This document shows, in pieces, positions 23,801-35,200 of a DNA stretch of 64,000 nucleotides; the first letter of the stretch is position 1; every line of letters begins with the position of its first letter. The stretch is taken from the NCBI GenBank assembly GCA_028826165.1, contig JAPDFW010000087.1, positions 186,001 through 250,000 of the forward strand, in the 5' to 3' direction. The stretch comes from Anaeramoeba ignava (Eukaryota; Metamonada; Anaeramoebidae). The position numbers were made by a program, and so were the translations under genes. Below the pieces are notes generated by a model. That model searched no databases and was not told where the DNA came from. It was given only the letters and a program-made list of their open reading frames with translations.

Positions 23801-24235
23801 GAATCAATCAATATTGCAAGTGGACAAACTATTCTCAAATTTTTAGCTTCAAATCCTTCCTTTTTTTTGGTTTGGGATTGGATTCTTGAAAGTTCAGATC
23901 ATAAAAACAAATTGCAAAGAGAATTTTTTCATCAAATCAAGGAATACTATGATTCAAAAGAAACTGAAAAACAGAAATTGAAAACGGAACAATTTTGGCA
24001 AAAAACTCTAACAAAATGGAGAGATTCTTTTTATGTTATTCTTGAATCTTGGTTCATTCAAGCCTCTTTACAAGAAAAAATTCAATTTATTAATATTTTA
24101 ACAAAAATTCGTTTTGAAGGACTTTTATATGGCAATTCAAATTTCACTCAAAAAGAAAGAAGAAGAACAAGAAGGCTTTCAGTTAAATATTTTAAAAAAA
24201 ATCTTGTTTCAAATCCTTCAAAAAATCAAAATTGA
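17880..24235 (+). CDS. Giant secreted-ectodomain, Cys-rich, multi-pass receptor-like protein (2048 aa)
   Basis: Exons are 17880-17946, 18031-18146, 18209-18268 and 18332-24235; the three introns (84, 62 and 63 nt) have GTAAA..TAG ends and preserve frame. Exon 1 encodes a signal peptide (MVKKQFIYFTLILFFQIIF). Residues about 25-1220 are Asn/Ser-rich with many NxS/T sequons and alternating hydrophobic strands, suggesting a beta-helix-like ectodomain. Residues about 1221-1500 are tandem Cys-rich CxxGxF..C..CPxG repeats of the GCC2/ephrin-receptor-like type. About nine transmembrane helices follow (residues about 1505-1880), then a charged cytoplasmic tail of about 165 residues. Comparable architectures occur in amoebae and ciliates, sometimes with TRP-like channel domains; whether this one is a channel is unknown. 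The high sequon density fits a glycosylated surface protein. It converges on the TLDc gene with 51 bp between stops. Confidence 0.85.
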
Positions 24236-24286
24236 AAAAACAAAAAAAGTGGAATAAAATTTATTCAAAAAAAAAAAGAATTTTTT

Positions 24287-26033
24287 TTATTTATTTTTTT
24301 TTTCAAAATAAACAACAAGTTTTTCAATTTTCAACCTTTCATTTTGAATAAATGATTGAAAAAATTCCTTTTGATTTTGATTTTCAGGTAATTTATATGA
24401 ATCACCAATATTATAATGAACAAATTTCAGATCACAATCAACAAAAGTATCCCAAGCTTCACCAAAAATAGGACCGAAATTAGAATGATAAAAAATTGCA
24501 TTGTGTTTTCGATCTGGTTTTATGGGGTATTTTTCTTGTTCGTTAATGTTATATCTCAGAAATCCAATTTGGGCTTGTGAGTCTTTAATTGGAATAAAAT
24601 CTTCACTTAATCTGGAAGTGTTTTGTGGATCCCATTGTGGATTGTTTGAAAATTGAGGAGATTTCCATCCGACAGAAGTATAGCCTGCAAAAATCAAAGA
24701 ATCTGATTCAATCAAAACGAGGGTTGGACCTTTTCCATCACAAAAATGATGGAATTCTCTTGCTGTCAATAAAGTTGAATTTTTAACGGAAAAACCAAGT
24801 GACATTTTTTGGATGATTTCCTCGCCAATCCATTTGCTCAGTGTGTGTTTGTGTGTATTGAAGATTTCTTCAGTGTTTGAGCTGAGATTCTTTTGTAATG
24901 AGATTTCATAGTTTAAATATGGGGAATCTGGGAAATTTTTCAACGGAAAGGGGGAGGAATAATCAAAATGGAAACGAGGAGGTTTAAACCAATAAACTTC
25001 AGAATACTTCTTGGCGAATTGGTTATTTAAACTGAATTCACCGTCTTCCTTACTCTCCAAAAAATCGAGGATATCACTAATTTCCTCATCGTATAAGACA
25101 TTAAACGCTCTGCATTTTGAAATTTCCTGAAAACTCATATCTCCGAAACGGATGAATTTTATCAAGTTGAGTCGAAGATTTTGCACAGCATCTTCAGGTA
25201 GAATGATTTGGTGATGCTTTGGGAATTCATCCTTGTTGTAGTAATGTTGAAATCCATAGTTACAAACAGCAATAAAAAGATCAAATTCACTTGATATATT
25301 AAGAGTGTCTCGAACAAGAATCTCTTGAAATACATCATCCTCAATATAAAGATAGTCATTTTGCTCGAGAATTTTATTGATATCATCATCAATAATATCC
25401 AAAAGCGCCTCTCTCATGACTAAATCATTTTTAAATTTGGAAATCATTAAAAGTGCTTTTGATCTGATTTGATTTGACTTCTTATTTTTTTCTTCTTGAG
25501 ATTTATCCAATTTTCCTTCATTGTTGGCCATTAAATCCCACTTCAAAATTGAAACAAACCATTTTTGAATAGCTTTTACACCCCAATCTTGAGCTAGTTT
25601 ATAAATTTTATATTTTTTGATTTTTTGTAATTGAGGATTTGATTGTATAATTTGACTCATATTGATTCCAGTATGAAGATACGAAATCATAGCGCTAGTA
25701 ATTAAACTGTTATAATTGATTGAAATTTGATTATTTTGTGTTTGTGTTTGTGTAGTTTTTTGATTTGATATCATTTCATAAAGTTTAGGTGCTCGAAATT
25801 GGATTAAATCAATATATGAATAAAAAAATTTTTTGTCTTTACTTTCTATTATTAAATCTTGATTTTTTTCTGGAATTGTTATTGAATATTGTAGTTCTTC
25901 TAAAAGATCTGGTTGTCTTGAAAATTTTCTTCTAAATTTTTTTTTCCGATTTTTTTAAAAACATAAAATTAAAACAAATTTTTAAAAACTAAATTTAAAT
26001 TTTATTAATAAATAATCAATCAAACCTTTGCAT
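24287..26033 (-). CDS. BTB-BACK-TLDc domain protein (two exons, 550 aa)
   Basis: Exon 1 is only 8 coding nt (26033-26026); the intron (26025-25932, GTTTG..TTTAG) splits an AG|A codon; exon 2 is 25931-24287. Starting at the ATG at 26033 restores the first half of the BTB domain (DLIIESKDKKFFYSYIDLI), which the first ATG in exon 2 would cut off. Order: BTB at residues about 20-110, BACK-like helices at about 200-290, and TLDc at about 365-545 (LLTAREFHHFCDGKGPTLVL, VGWKSP, HNAIFYHSNFGPIFG). TLDc proteins are linked to oxidative-stress resistance and V-ATPase regulation, and BTB-BACK-TLDc proteins are common in amoebae; the specific role is unknown. A TTCCACTTTTTTT motif lies just after the stop on the minus strand. 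Confidence 0.9.
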
Positions 26034-26118
26034 AAGAAAAAAATGAAAAAAAAAAAATAAAAATAATTTATTTTTTTTTTAACGAATTTTTAATTTTCAT
26101 TTTTTTCAAAAATTATAA
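26034..26118. promoter_or_regulatory. 85-bp divergent promoter (TLDc / NF-YC)
   Basis: Shared upstream region of two divergent genes. It has AAAAAAATGAAAAAAA near the TLDc start and TTTTCATTTTTTTC before the NF-YC ATG, i.e. an outward TCATTTTT motif for each gene. Confidence 0.6.
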
Positions 26119-29100
26119 ATGAATTCAGAACTTGATAAAAAAGTTGAAGAAGATATTAGAGAAACTTGGAATGAACTTAGAAGAAAAGTTCTTGAAGATG
26201 AAATTGAAAAAAGATCTTTCTTTCCAAAATTAAAAATAAGAAATATTATGTTAATGAATGAAAAAGTTCATGTACAAACAACAAAATTAAATATAAATAT
26301 AAATATAAATATAATTATAAATATAAATATAAATATAAATATAAATATAAATATAAATATAAATATAAATATAAATATAAATATAAATATAAATATAAAT
26401 ATAAATATAAATATAAATATAAATCTAAATATAAATATAAATATAAATAAATATAAAATATAAATAAAATATAAATCAAAATATAAATATAAATAAATAA
26501 AAAATAATATAAATAAATATAAAAAATAAAATAAAATAAATATAAATATAAATATAAATATAAATATAAATATAAATATAAATATAAATATAAATATAAA
26601 TATAAATATAAATATAAATATAAAATAAATATAAAATAAATATAAATATAAATAAATATATATAAATATAAATATAAATATAAATATAAATATAAATATA
26701 AATATAAATATAAATATAAATATAAATATAAATATAAATATAAATATAAATATAAATATAAATATAAATATATATAAATATAAAAAATATAAAATATAAA
26801 ATATAAAATAAAATAAAAATAAATATAAAATATATAAATATAAATAAATATAAATATAAATATAAATATAAATATAATAAATATAAATATAAATATAAAT
26901 ATAAATATAAATATAAATATAAATATAAATAAATAATATAAATATAAATATAAATATAAATATAAATATCAATATAAATATAAATATAAATATAAATATT
27001 TAAAATATAAATATAAATATAAACATAAATCAAAATATAAATCAAAATATAAATCAAAATATAAATATAAATATAAATATAAAAATAAATATAAATATAA
27101 ATATAAATATAAATATAAATATAAATATAAATATATAAATATAAATATAAATATAAATATAAATATAAATATAAATATAAATATAAATATAAATATAAAT
27201 ATAAATATAATGAGGGTTTAGTTCTCTGGAGGTGAGAGACTAAGAAAATTATTTTTTTCGAATTTTAGAAAAGGGCAATCATATAATTCAACACTCTTTT
27301 CTATCTTGTGCCCGGTAATTTGCATTATCTTGCGAACCGGTACTTTATGATTAGCTAAAATAGTTACACTTGTTATCCTCAATGACTGTAACGACACTCG
27401 GCGATCAATTCCAGCTTTTTTCACAATATCCTTAAAAAAGTGGTCAATTTGTTGTAACCCATCGGTGAATTCTTGTATGGCTTTGTCGCATTCACACAAT
27501 CATTGATCGATAAGAAAAATCTCTTATGATTGTTCTCGATACGTTTTTTCAAATAGTTTAGGATGACTTGAATTCCATCTGTATCATATATGCGATTAAT
27601 CTGAGCTTTTTTCCTTCCTCTTTTTTAGCCCTCTTTGTCGGTTCTTCATCGTGAATTGAGTCACTTCAAAAAATTCTTTTTGATCCGAGTCTAATTTAAG
27701 GTGCACATGTTTCACCTTCAATCGGTGATATCGTCCGCCATATAAAGCACAAAATTTGCCAATAATCATCAATACTTTACAAATCAAATCTGAGGGTTGA
27801 TCTTCATTTAATAATTGATACACTTGATCGAATTCTGCTTGATTTAATCCTTCAAAAGATTGGACCTCTGCTTTTCCTTTAACTGCTAATTCCTTCATTC
27901 TTGTATCTACGACTGATTGAAATGAAGAGAATTCATCGGACCGAAGAAAATCGCGAATTGGCAAATTGAGAGCTTTTGAGTTCTTCTGTATTTTTTGCAA
28001 TTTTCTTCCTCTTCTTGATCTTTTCATAATTTTCTAAATAAATCATTGGAATGCCAGAATCTTATTGCAAGAAATCGCTTCCATTATCAAAAGCGTGCAC
28101 AAATACTGCAAGCGTTTGATCATTGAAAATTTCAATTTTTTTTTTAAGAATAGTGCTTTGGCTTTTATTGGCCAACCCTCTTCGCTCTCTCTTTCATTAT
28201 TTCGTTCATAAATTAGGTTAAGCTTTTAAAGGATTCTTGTTTTTTGGTTGCATTGTTTATGATCACATTGAGGTCTCTTTCGTTTCAAATTTTGTGGGGT
28301 CTGATCTGATCATATTGTGGGAATTTGAGTAAAACATTTTTTAGGTTTTCCTTGGTTTCGTCGCAGAAGGGACAGTTAATTTCAATTTTTTTGTTAAAAT
28401 GATAGAAAAAAATTATTAAGATATTTGCCCAAATGAATAAGAATAAAATTTCAAATTTTGTCAAAGAGGAAAAATCCCTTTTATTTCCTTCTGTTGAAAA
28501 AATTTGAGTTCGGAAAAGATTTTTTTAAAAAAAAATTGAAAAAAAATCAATCAAGAATTTGAAAGTCACTTTCTTGTAAAGATCGTTTAAGATGAGAAGG
28601 AATGCAAATTTATTTAAATTGACACATTTTGAGCAAATAAGGGTGCCGGCTCTCAAGGGTTCAAAAGCCTCGATTTTTTTATTGAAAATTTTCAGCCCAG
28701 AATCACTAAAATATAAATAATATAAATATAAATATAAATAATATAAATATAAATATAAATAATATAAATATAAATATAAATATAAATATAAATATAAATA
28801 TAAATATAAATATAAATATAAATATAAATATAAATATAAATATAAATCAAAATATAAATATAAATATAAATATAAATCAAAATATAAATATAAATATAAA
28901 ATCAAAATATAAATATAAATATAAATATAAATATAAATCAAAATATAAATATAAATATATAAATATAAATATAAATATAAATATAAATATAAATATAAAT
29001 ATATAAATATAAATATAAATATAAATCTAAATATAAATATAAATATAAATATAAATATAAATATAAATATAAATATAAATATAAATATAAATATAAATAT

Positions 29101-29394
29101 AAATATAAATATAAATATAAATATAAATTTAAATTTCATTTTAAATTTCATCTTAAAAAATATTAGTTCATTTCAAATGAAGTTCCTCATGTTATTTCAA
29201 AAGCAACTGAATTTTTTATTACTGAATTAACAAGAAGAGCTTGGTTTGAATCACAAATTTTTCAAAGAAAAACAATAAAACCTGAAGATATTGCAACTGG
29301 AGCAACTAAATCTGAAATATTTGATTTTTTAATAGATTTTTTACCAGAAGATTTAAATGTTGATTTTGAAAAAGATGATATAAATTTAAATTAA
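26119..29394 (+). CDS. NFYC: NF-YC / CBF-C histone-fold transcription factor subunit (two exons, 126 aa)
   Basis: Exon 1 is 26119-26271 (51 codons, ending ..LMNEKVH) and exon 2 is 29167-29394 (75 codons). The join gives [18 protein letters not shown], which aligns without gaps to the NF-YC core (DEDVKMISAEAPVLFAKA) and is followed by [11 protein letters not shown] and the [20 protein letters not shown] loop-helix. This is the H2A-like subunit that pairs with NF-YB and, with NF-YA, binds CCAAT boxes. The protein is close to a bare histone fold, without the long Gln-rich activation domain of animal NF-YC. The intron is 2895 nt (GTACAA..TTAG), seven times the coding length, and is made of AAATAT arrays interrupted by 1.5 kb of transposon remnants. 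Reading exon 1 into the array gives a NININ tail, which is an artefact. Confidence 0.92.
26282..27210. repeat. Intronic AAATAT array, left arm
   Basis: About 930 bp of (AAATAT)n with small phase jumps in the NF-YC intron, starting about 10 bp after the donor. It stops abruptly at TGAGGGTTTAG, where non-repeat sequence begins. Confidence 0.9.
27211..28707 (-). mobile_element. Transposon remnants (Crypton-like recombinase and retroelement fragment) inside the NF-YC intron
   Basis: A 1.5-kb island of higher GC and ordinary codon composition interrupts the AAATAT array, antisense to NF-YC. In minus-strand order it holds: a short Cys-containing open segment (about 28700-28545, [13 protein letters not shown]); a [11 protein letters not shown] stretch (28385-28285) resembling the C-terminal zinc finger of non-LTR reverse transcriptases with later ligands lost; and a tyrosine recombinase (28027-27218). 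No clear terminal repeats or target-site duplications can be recognised because both flanks are AAATAT repeat. Confidence 0.7.
27218..28027 (-). pseudogene. Crypton-type tyrosine recombinase, broken by frameshifts
   Basis: The ATG at 28027 opens a basic N-terminus, then a helical region and a catalytic-core segment with ..[19 protein letters not shown], matching the first active-site Arg region of Crypton/ZMYM-type recombinases. The frame shifts in an A-run at about 27606-27612, continues as [21 protein letters not shown], and shifts again in another A-run at about 27425-27433. It then gives [31 protein letters not shown] and SVELYD: the second Arg, a His and the candidate nucleophile Tyr. 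The usual H-x-x-R is Q-x-x-R here. With two frameshifts and a changed catalytic position it is probably inactive. Cryptons are DNA transposons mobilised by a tyrosine recombinase alone. Confidence 0.8.
28708..29130. repeat. Intronic AAATAT array, right arm
   Basis: About 420 bp of the same AAATAT repeat with AAATCAAAATAT variants, resuming after the transposon island and ending shortly before the acceptor TTAG at 29163-29166. Confidence 0.9.
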
Positions 29395-29572
29395 ACAAAA
29401 AAAATGATTTGTTATTTATTTTTTTTTTGTTATTTTTGAAAGCAATAAAAATGATCAATTAAAAAAATTAAAAAATTAAATTAAAAATTTCATTTTTTTC
29501 CTTTTTATTTTACTTTAATTTTACTTTAATTTACTTTAATTTACTTTAATTTTGCTTTAATTTACTTTAATT
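29395..29572. other. Spacer between NF-YC and the PH-domain gene
   Basis: 178 bp of A/T-rich sequence. TTTCATTTTTTTTCC at about 29487-29501, followed by short ACTTTAATTT repeats, precedes the ATG at 29573 and is the probable promoter. Confidence 0.4.
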
Positions 29573-32049
29573 ATGTCTGGTATTGATGTAAGAAAAATTA
29601 ACTAAAAATAAAAAATTAACTAAAAATTAAAAATTAAAAATAAAAATTAAAAAAATTAAAAAAAAAAAGGATAAAGAAATTTATTGTGAAGGTTGGGGAG
29701 TTAAAGAAGGACATTTTGTGAAATCTTGGCAACGCAGATTCTTTGTTTTAAGAGGTTACACAGTTTTATATTTTAGCAACAAACCTGTTCATGCAGTAAA
29801 TATAAATTTAATTATAAATATAATTATAAATTTAATTATAAATTTAATTATAAATTTAATTATAAATTTAATTATAAATTTAATTATAAATTTAATTATA
29901 ATTTTAATTATAAATTTGTTTATAAATTTGTTTATAAATTTAATTATAAATTTAATTATAAATTTAATTATAAATTTAATTATAAATTTAATTATAAATT
30001 TAATTATAAATTTAATTATAAATTTAATTATAAATTTAATTATAAATTTAATTATAAATTTTATTATAAATTTTATTATAAATTAAATTATAAATTTAAT
30101 TATAAATTTTATTATAAATTAAATTATAAATATAATTATAAATTTTATTATAAATTTTATTATAAATTAAATTATAAATTTAATTATAAATTTTATTATA
30201 AATTAAATTATAAATTTTATTATAAATTAAATTATAAATTTAATTATAAATATAATTATAAATTTAATTATAAATTTAATTATAAATTTTAAAATAATTT
30301 AATTATAAATTTGTTTATAAATTTAATTATAAATATAATTATAAATTTAAATTATAAATATAAATATAAATTTAATTTTATTTATAAATTTAATTATAAA
30401 TATAAATATAAATTTAATTATAAATTTAATTATAAATTTAATTATAAATTTAATTATAAAATTATAAATTTAATTATAAATTTAATTATAAATTTAATTA
30501 TAAATTTAATAAATTATAAATTTAATTATAAATTTAATTATAAATTTAATTATAAATTTAATTATAAATTTAATTATAAATATAATTATAAAATTTAATT
30601 ATAAATATAATTATAAATTTAATTATAAATATAATTATAAAATAAAATATAATTAATTATAAATTTAATTATAAATTTAATTATTTGTAAATATAAATTT
30701 AATTAAAAATTATAATTATAAATTATAATTATAAATTTAATTATAAATTTAATTATAATATTTATATAAATTCGATTATAAATTTAATTATAAATTTAAT
30801 TATAAATTTAATTATAAATTTAAATATAAATTTAAATTTATAATTATAAATTTAATTATAAATTTAATTATAAATATAATTTATAAATTATAAATATAAT
30901 TATAAATTTAATTATAAATTTATAATTATAAATATAATTATAAATATAATTATAAATATAATTATAAATTTAATTATAAATATAATTATAAATATAATTA
31001 TAAATTAAATTATAAATATAATTATAAATTTAATTATAAATTTAATTATAAATTTAATTATAAATTTAATTATAAATTTAATTATAAATTTAATTATAAA
31101 TTTAATTATAAATTTAATTATAAATATAATTATAAATTTAATTATAAATTTAATTATAAATTTAATTATAAATTTAAATATAAATTTAAATATAAATTTT
31201 ATAATAATTTAATTATAAATTAAATTATAAATTTAATTATAAATTTAATTATAAATTTAATTATAAATTTAATTATAAATTTAATTATAAATTTAATTAT
31301 AAATAATTTAATTATAAATTTTAAAATAATTTAATTATAAATTAAATTTAGACAAGTGGGAATATTGTTGGAACACCAAAAGGTTCATTCAATGTTTACA
31401 AAGCAAACATCAAAATTATCAAGAACAAAAAGAAAAAAAAGAAAGCAAATTGTTTAAAAATTAAATTAATAAAAGGGGTAAAATATTACATAGCATTTCC
31501 ATCAGAAGACGAAGTAGAATCCTGGAGATACATAATAAAAAGAGTATCAAAAGGAGAAAAACCACCAAAAGTGAACGAAATTAACGAGCACAAAAAGCAG
31601 AGAAAAATGATGAAACATCCTCAAATGAATCAACCTCAAATGATGAATCAACAAACTTATCAACAGCAGCAAATGATGTATCAACAACCACAAATGATGT
31701 ATTCAAATCCAAATCAAATGATGTATTCAAATCCAAATCCAAATCAAATGATGTATTCAAATCAAAATCAAAATCAAATGATGTATTCAAATCCAAATCA
31801 AAATCAAATGATGTATTCAAATCAAAATCAAATGATGTTTCAAAATCAAAATCCAAAATCCAAATCCAACTCAAAATCAAATGATGTTTCCAAAATCCAA
31901 ATCAAAATTCAAATCCAACTCAAAATCAAATGATGTTCCAAAATCCAAATCAAGATCAAAGTCAAAATCAAAATCAATCTCTTTATCCTCAAATGATTTC
32001 TATAACTCCAATGGTTCCTCCTGAAGATCCAACCGAACAAAACAATTAA
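29573..32049 (+). CDS. Pleckstrin-homology domain protein with Gln/Asn/Met-rich tail
   Basis: Exon 1 is 29573-29587 (MSGID), exon 2 is 29670-29795, exon 3 starts at 31352. Both introns are GT..AG and phase 0. The join gives a PH domain of about 105 residues: GWGVKEGHFVKSWQRRFFVL (strands 1-2), YTVLYFSNKPVHA, then after the second intron SGNIVGTPKGSFNVYKA and a final helix with EDEVESWRYIIKRV containing the conserved Trp. PH domains bind phosphoinositides or proteins at membranes. The tail repeats QMMYSNPNQ-type units. As written, the frame ends at 31933 after drifting into an SKSNSKS reading. Two one-base shifts (near 31850 and 31890) would instead carry the repeat on to a natural-looking end, PMVPPEDPTEQNN, at 32049. 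Intron 2 is 1556 nt of TTTAATTATAAA repeats. Confidence 0.8.
29797..31347. repeat. Intronic 12-bp TTTAATTATAAA array
   Basis: About 1.55 kb of 12-bp units with some 6-bp AATATA variants fill intron 2 of the PH gene from the donor GTAAATATAAATTTAATT to the acceptor AAATTTAG. The unit contains AATTATAATT-like palindromes. Its open frames (INLIINLII) are artefacts. Confidence 0.9.
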
Positions 32050-32267
32050 TTTCAATTTCTTTCAATTTCTTTCAATTTCTTTCAATTTCTTTTTTTTGAA
32101 TTTTTTTGAATTTTTTTGAATTTTTTTCCCTAATTCTTCATTTTCTTTTTTCTTATCTATCTTTTATTTCTTTTTCAATTAAATCAATTTAAATCAAATC
32201 AAATAAAAAATCCAAAATCATTTTTTCATTTTTTCATTCATTTTTTCTTTTTAATAAATAAATAAAA
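32050..32267. other. Spacer with TTTCAATTTC repeats and promoter motif
   Basis: Short TTTCAATTTC and TTTTTTTGAA repeats follow the PH gene. TTTTTTCATTTTTTCATTCATT at about 32221-32242 precedes the ATG at 32268 and gives three overlapping TCATT motifs. Confidence 0.4.
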
Positions 32268-35200
32268 ATGAATTTGGAACAATTAATTAACAAAAAAGAT
32301 TTAAAATCAATTCAAAAATTCTTTTCTGATAATAAAAATCTTGATAAAGTTAATAATTAATTAATTTTATTTATCATTTTAATTATCATTTTATTTTTTT
32401 TTCTAAATATTAAAAAAGTTGGAAAAAGCTTTTGAAATTGCTTTTAAAGAAACTTTTGAAGATAATTCAATTATTGATTATTTACTTAGTATCACTCAAA
32501 AAATTTCTGTAAGTAAAAAAAAAATTAATAAAATTTTAATTGTAAATTTTTTAATATTTTTTTTTGAAATTTTGAAAAGTTTAATATTTTGCAATTTGCT
32601 TGTTTTTCTCAAAATTTAAAAGCTATTGAAACAATTTTAAATCGAGAAAAAGAAATTTCAAAAGTAAAAATTGATCAATTTAAATTAAAAAAAATTTTAT
32701 AAAATTAATTTTTTTAATCAATTTGTTTTTTAGTTTGAAAAATTAATTTCTCAAAAAAAAGTAAATTATTTTTGAAATAAACAAATTAGGAATTAAAATA
32801 ATTTTTCAATTTAAATTCCCCTTTTTATATTTAGGATGTAAAAAATTTAAATTAAATTTTCTTTTTAAATTTTAAATTTTTTGAATGAAAATTTTATTAT
32901 TTAGCACAATACAATTCTTCATATACTTTTTGATAAGAAAAACTCAATAAATTTGGAAATTCTTGAATTATTATATAAACATGGTTGTGAAATTGAAGTT
33001 GAAAATGTAAGAATAAAGTAAATAAAAATAATTTGGATTAAATTTAAATAAATATATTTTTAGAAAGTAAATTCTTATTTAAAAATAAGAGAAAATATGG
33101 GAATTAAAGAGAAAAAAAATAATTTTAGTTAGTATTTAATTTGAATTTTAAATTTGGAATTGAATTTAATTTGGATTTTAAATTTGGAATTGAATTTAAT
33201 TTGAATTTTAAATTTGGAATTGAATTTAATTTGAAATTGAATTTAATTTGAATTTTAAATTTGAAATTGAATTTGATTTGGATTTTAAATTTGGAATTGA
33301 ATTTAATTTGAATTTTAAATTTGGAATTGAATTTAATTTGAATTTTAAATTTGGAATTGAATTTAATTTGAATTTTAAATTTGGAATTGAATTTAATTTG
33401 GAATTGAATTTAATTTGGAATTGAATTTAATTTGAATTTAATTTGAATTTTAAATTTGGAATTGAATTTAATTTGAATTTTAAATTTGAAATTGAATTTA
33501 ATTTGAATTTTAAATTTGAAATTGAATTTGATTTGAATTTTAAATTTGGAATTGAATTTAATTTGAATTTAATTTGAATTTTAAATTTGGAATTGAATTT
33601 AATTTGGATTTAATTTGGAATTTAAATTTGGAATTGAATTTAATTTGGAATTGAATTTAATTTGGAATTGAATTTAATTTGAATTTAATTTGAATTTTAA
33701 ATTTGGAATTGAATTTAAATTTGGAATTGAATTAAATTTGAAATTGAATTTAATTTGGAATTTAAATTTGGAATTGAATTAAAATTGAATTTAATTTGGA
33801 ATTGAATTTAATTTGAATTTTAAATTTGGAATTGAATTTAATTTGAATTTTAAATTTGGAATTGAATTTAATTTGAATTTAATTTGGAATTTAAATTTGG
33901 AATTGAATTTAATTTGGAATTGAATTTAATTTGGAATTGAATTTGATTTGGATTTAATTTGAATTTTAAATAGTGTTTAACACCTTTACATCTTGCTTGT
34001 AAAAATCAATACACTATTGAAATCATTTCATTTTTAGTTAATTCTGGTTCAAATATTAATGCAAAAGATGTATTTATTAAATTTATTAATTTTAAAATAA
34101 ATTAATTTTAAATCAAAAAAAAAATAAGATTGTATTTTTATTTTCATAAAGTTTATAAAGAATTTATTTTATAACAATTTTAAAAAAAAAAGAAAGTAAA
34201 TTTGTTTTTAGTTTGTGATTATTTAAATGAAAAATTCTCAAAATAAAAACTTATTTTTAAAAGGATAATACTCCTTTGCATTTCGTTTGTGAAAATAAAC
34301 CAATTCAAACTAATGTTTTAGAATTTTTACTTTCAAAAGGAGCTGATCCAAATATTAAGAATGTAAATTTCAAAAAAAAAAAGAAAAAAGAAAAAAATAT
34401 TTGATTGATTAATTTTTTTATTTAGTTTGTAAAATTTTTCATCATTTAAAAAAGAATAATTTGATAGTTAATAATTTTGTTTCTTTGATTTTAGGATGTA
34501 ATCTTAAAATTATTATTAAATAATTTGAATAAAATTTATGATCCACTTCTTTCTTTCTAGAGAGTTTCGCCAATATTTTTAGCTTGTCAGAAAAATGATT
34601 ATAATTCAATAAAAATGTTAGTTGATAACGGAGCTCATTCATATTTTATTTCAGTAATTAAATTCTTTGATTGTAATTAATTAATTATTTATTTATTTAA
34701 TTAATTAAATTTAGAAAGTAAAAATTGATTTATTTTTATGAAAAATGGAAATTTAAATTTAAAATAATTAGGATGTAAAAAAATCAAAAAGGGAAATAGA
34801 TTTAATTGAATTTTATTCGTTTATAAATTTTGTTTTTGTTTTTGTTTTTGGAATTATAGTTAAGAAATGTTTTCCATTTTTGTGATTCAAAAAATATAGA
34901 ATGGAAAACAATTGAATTATTAATAAATTCTGGAGCTAATCCACATTTTGCAGATGTATCACTTTTATTCATTATTTATTTATTATTTGCTTAAATTTTT
35001 TTTTTTTGAAAAGGTTGTAAAATTTGAAAAGAAATTGAATTAAAAGATAAATTTGGAATTAAAAATCAATATATAAAAAAGTATGTAAAATTTATAAAAT
35101 CAAGAATTGTAAAATGAATAATATTAACTATAAAAATTAATAGGGAAGAGTATTTATTGAATCTTTCCCAAATTTAAAAGAACGAGTAAAATCCTTATAT

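Noticed and set aside
19033-23838. Minus-strand open frames within the giant membrane-protein gene
   Set aside because: Short antisense frames with no domain similarity; the plus strand is a convincing 2048-residue protein.
26272-26463. NININ tail as the real C-terminus of the gene at 26119
   Set aside because: Splicing at GTACAA to 29167 restores a gap-free NF-YC histone fold; the tail is the intron read through.
26268-29151. [12 protein letters not shown] open frames on the minus strand
   Set aside because: Shadows of the AAATAT intron array of NF-YC.
29796-30598. INLIINLI proteins in the PH gene
   Set aside because: Translation of the 12-bp intron array.
34193-34195. AAA as a third obligatory microexon in the 34070-34263 intron
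   Set aside because: Only two residues are needed and the gap to TTT would be a 16-nt intron; kept only as an alternative.
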